A program made the translations under genes and the position numbers. The notes under the pieces are model-generated. The model was not told the DNA's origin and did not search any database. It saw nothing but the letters and a program-made list of their open reading frames with translations. This document shows positions 63,572 through 64,000 of a stretch of 64,000 nucleotides of DNA, one piece after another. Source of the DNA: Streptomyces sp. NBC_00239 (GTDB lineage: Bacteria; Actinomycetota; Actinomycetes; Streptomycetales; Streptomycetaceae); NCBI RefSeq assembly GCF_036194065.1, contig NZ_CP108095.1, forward strand, positions 6,448,001-6,512,000. Reading direction: 5' to 3'. The stretch's first letter is position 1. Every line of letters begins with the position of its first letter.

Positions 63572-64000
63572 ATGACTGAGTACGGCCGGGGTTCAGGCCC
63601 CGAACCCTGGCACCCGGACGACCCGCTGTACGGGGACCAGGGATGGAACGGCCTCCAGCCCCAGCAGGGCCAGGTGCCGTACGGCGGCCAGTACCCGCAG
63701 GAGCCGCAGCACGCCCAGCCGCAGCCGCATCACCCGTTCCCGCAGAGCCACGAGCCGCAGCAGCAGTACCCCGGCCCGTACCCCGGTCAGCAGTACGCGG
63801 ACCAGCACCAGGGCCGGCAGCAGGGCCAGCCGTCCGGCCAGTACGCGCAGCCTTACCCGCAGCAGCAGTACCAGGACCAGTACACCGATCAGTACCAGGA
63901 CCAGTACCAGGACCAGTACGCCGACCCGCAGTCGGACTACGGATCCCAGCAGCACCAGCCGCAGCACCAGCCCCCACAGCATCAGCAGCAGCACGCTCCC
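63572..64000 (+). CDS. mltG: Start of an MltG-type endolytic transglycosylase gene (partial)
   Basis: 143 codons from the ATG at 63572 (GGGGACC upstream) to the window edge with no stop. Everything visible is the cytoplasmic N-terminal extension: rich in Gln, Pro, Tyr and His with repeats such as YQDQYQDQYADP and QQQYPGPYPGQQY. The name comes from position behind alaS-ruvX, where streptomycetes carry mltG with just such a long Q/Y-rich start. The membrane helix and YceG domain are outside the window, so the assignment is by context only. Confidence 0.6.
   Translation, partial: MTEYGRGSGPEPWHPDDPLYGDQGWNGLQPQQGQVPYGGQYPQEPQHAQPQPHHPFPQSHEPQQQYPGPYPGQQYADQHQGRQQGQPSGQYAQPYPQQQYQDQYTDQYQDQYQDQYADPQSDYGSQQHQPQHQPPQHQQQHAP

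Overview
The window is chromosomal DNA of a Streptomyces or very close relative. Evidence seen directly: very high GC content with almost pure G/C third positions, frequent GTG starts, ATGA/GTGA stop-start overlaps, tRNA genes without an encoded CCA, the sporulation gene ssgB, a phosphatidylinositol-mannoside type lipid operon, and only one TTA codon noticed in the called genes. The gene order (thrS-HIT ... pgsA-acyltransferase-mannosyltransferase-pdxST-yebC-ruvCAB-yajC-secDF-apt-relA ... hisS ... rpsD ... alaS-ruvX-mltG) is a housekeeping block of the streptomycete chromosome core. I see no integrase, transposase, phage genes, CRISPR array or recognisable biosynthetic cluster.

Layout. 1-8.4 kb: end of cobT, cobA (siroheme/cobalamin entry), an SpoU-type RNA methyltransferase, a tail-anchored Ser/Thr kinase, a 59-residue membrane protein, an aminoglycoside-phosphotransferase-like protein, a zinc-ribbon protein and a minus-strand tRNA cluster (Gly, Cys, three Val-GAC). 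8.4-14.4 kb: pabB-pabC (p-aminobenzoate), a double-GNAT protein, a DsbA-like oxidoreductase, small membrane proteins, a CGNR zinc-finger protein and ssgB. 14.6-21.2 kb: a small membrane protein, two identical tRNA-Val(CAC) genes flanking a giant polytopic membrane protein and an SRPBCC protein with a TTA codon, then a DnaQ-like exonuclease divergent from a PD-(D/E)XK-like (DUF4365) gene and its partner. 21.2-28 kb: thrS, a HIT protein, a membrane protein and an EF-G-like GTPase. 28-44 kb: the PIM lipid operon, a LemA-like protein, pdxST, yebC, ruvCAB, yajC, secDF, apt and relA. 44-49 kb: a DUF349 protein, a secreted-type cyclophilin, an MBL hydrolase and hisS. 49-56.5 kb: an ABC exporter with its histidine kinase and response regulator in one operon, a VKOR protein, rarA, an HNH lipoprotein and a DUF2470 protein under a near-consensus iron box. 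56.5-64 kb: rpsD, a STAND/TPR ATPase, two small proteins, alaS, ruvX and the start of mltG.

Four intergenic gaps (about 0.5-0.9, 3.5-3.8, 31.4-31.6 and 48.6-48.8 kb) carry copies of one roughly 112-115 bp element. Its end arms are inverted repeats around three internal hairpins, a cloverleaf layout, and it is flanked by arrays of half-elements. It is the most repeated non-coding structure in the window. The other observations I rate highest are the DnaQ / DUF4365 / OB-fold-like gene neighbourhood, the iron box between the DUF2470 gene and rpsD, the 13-copy heptamer in front of cobA, and the bldA-type TTA codon between the duplicated tRNA genes.
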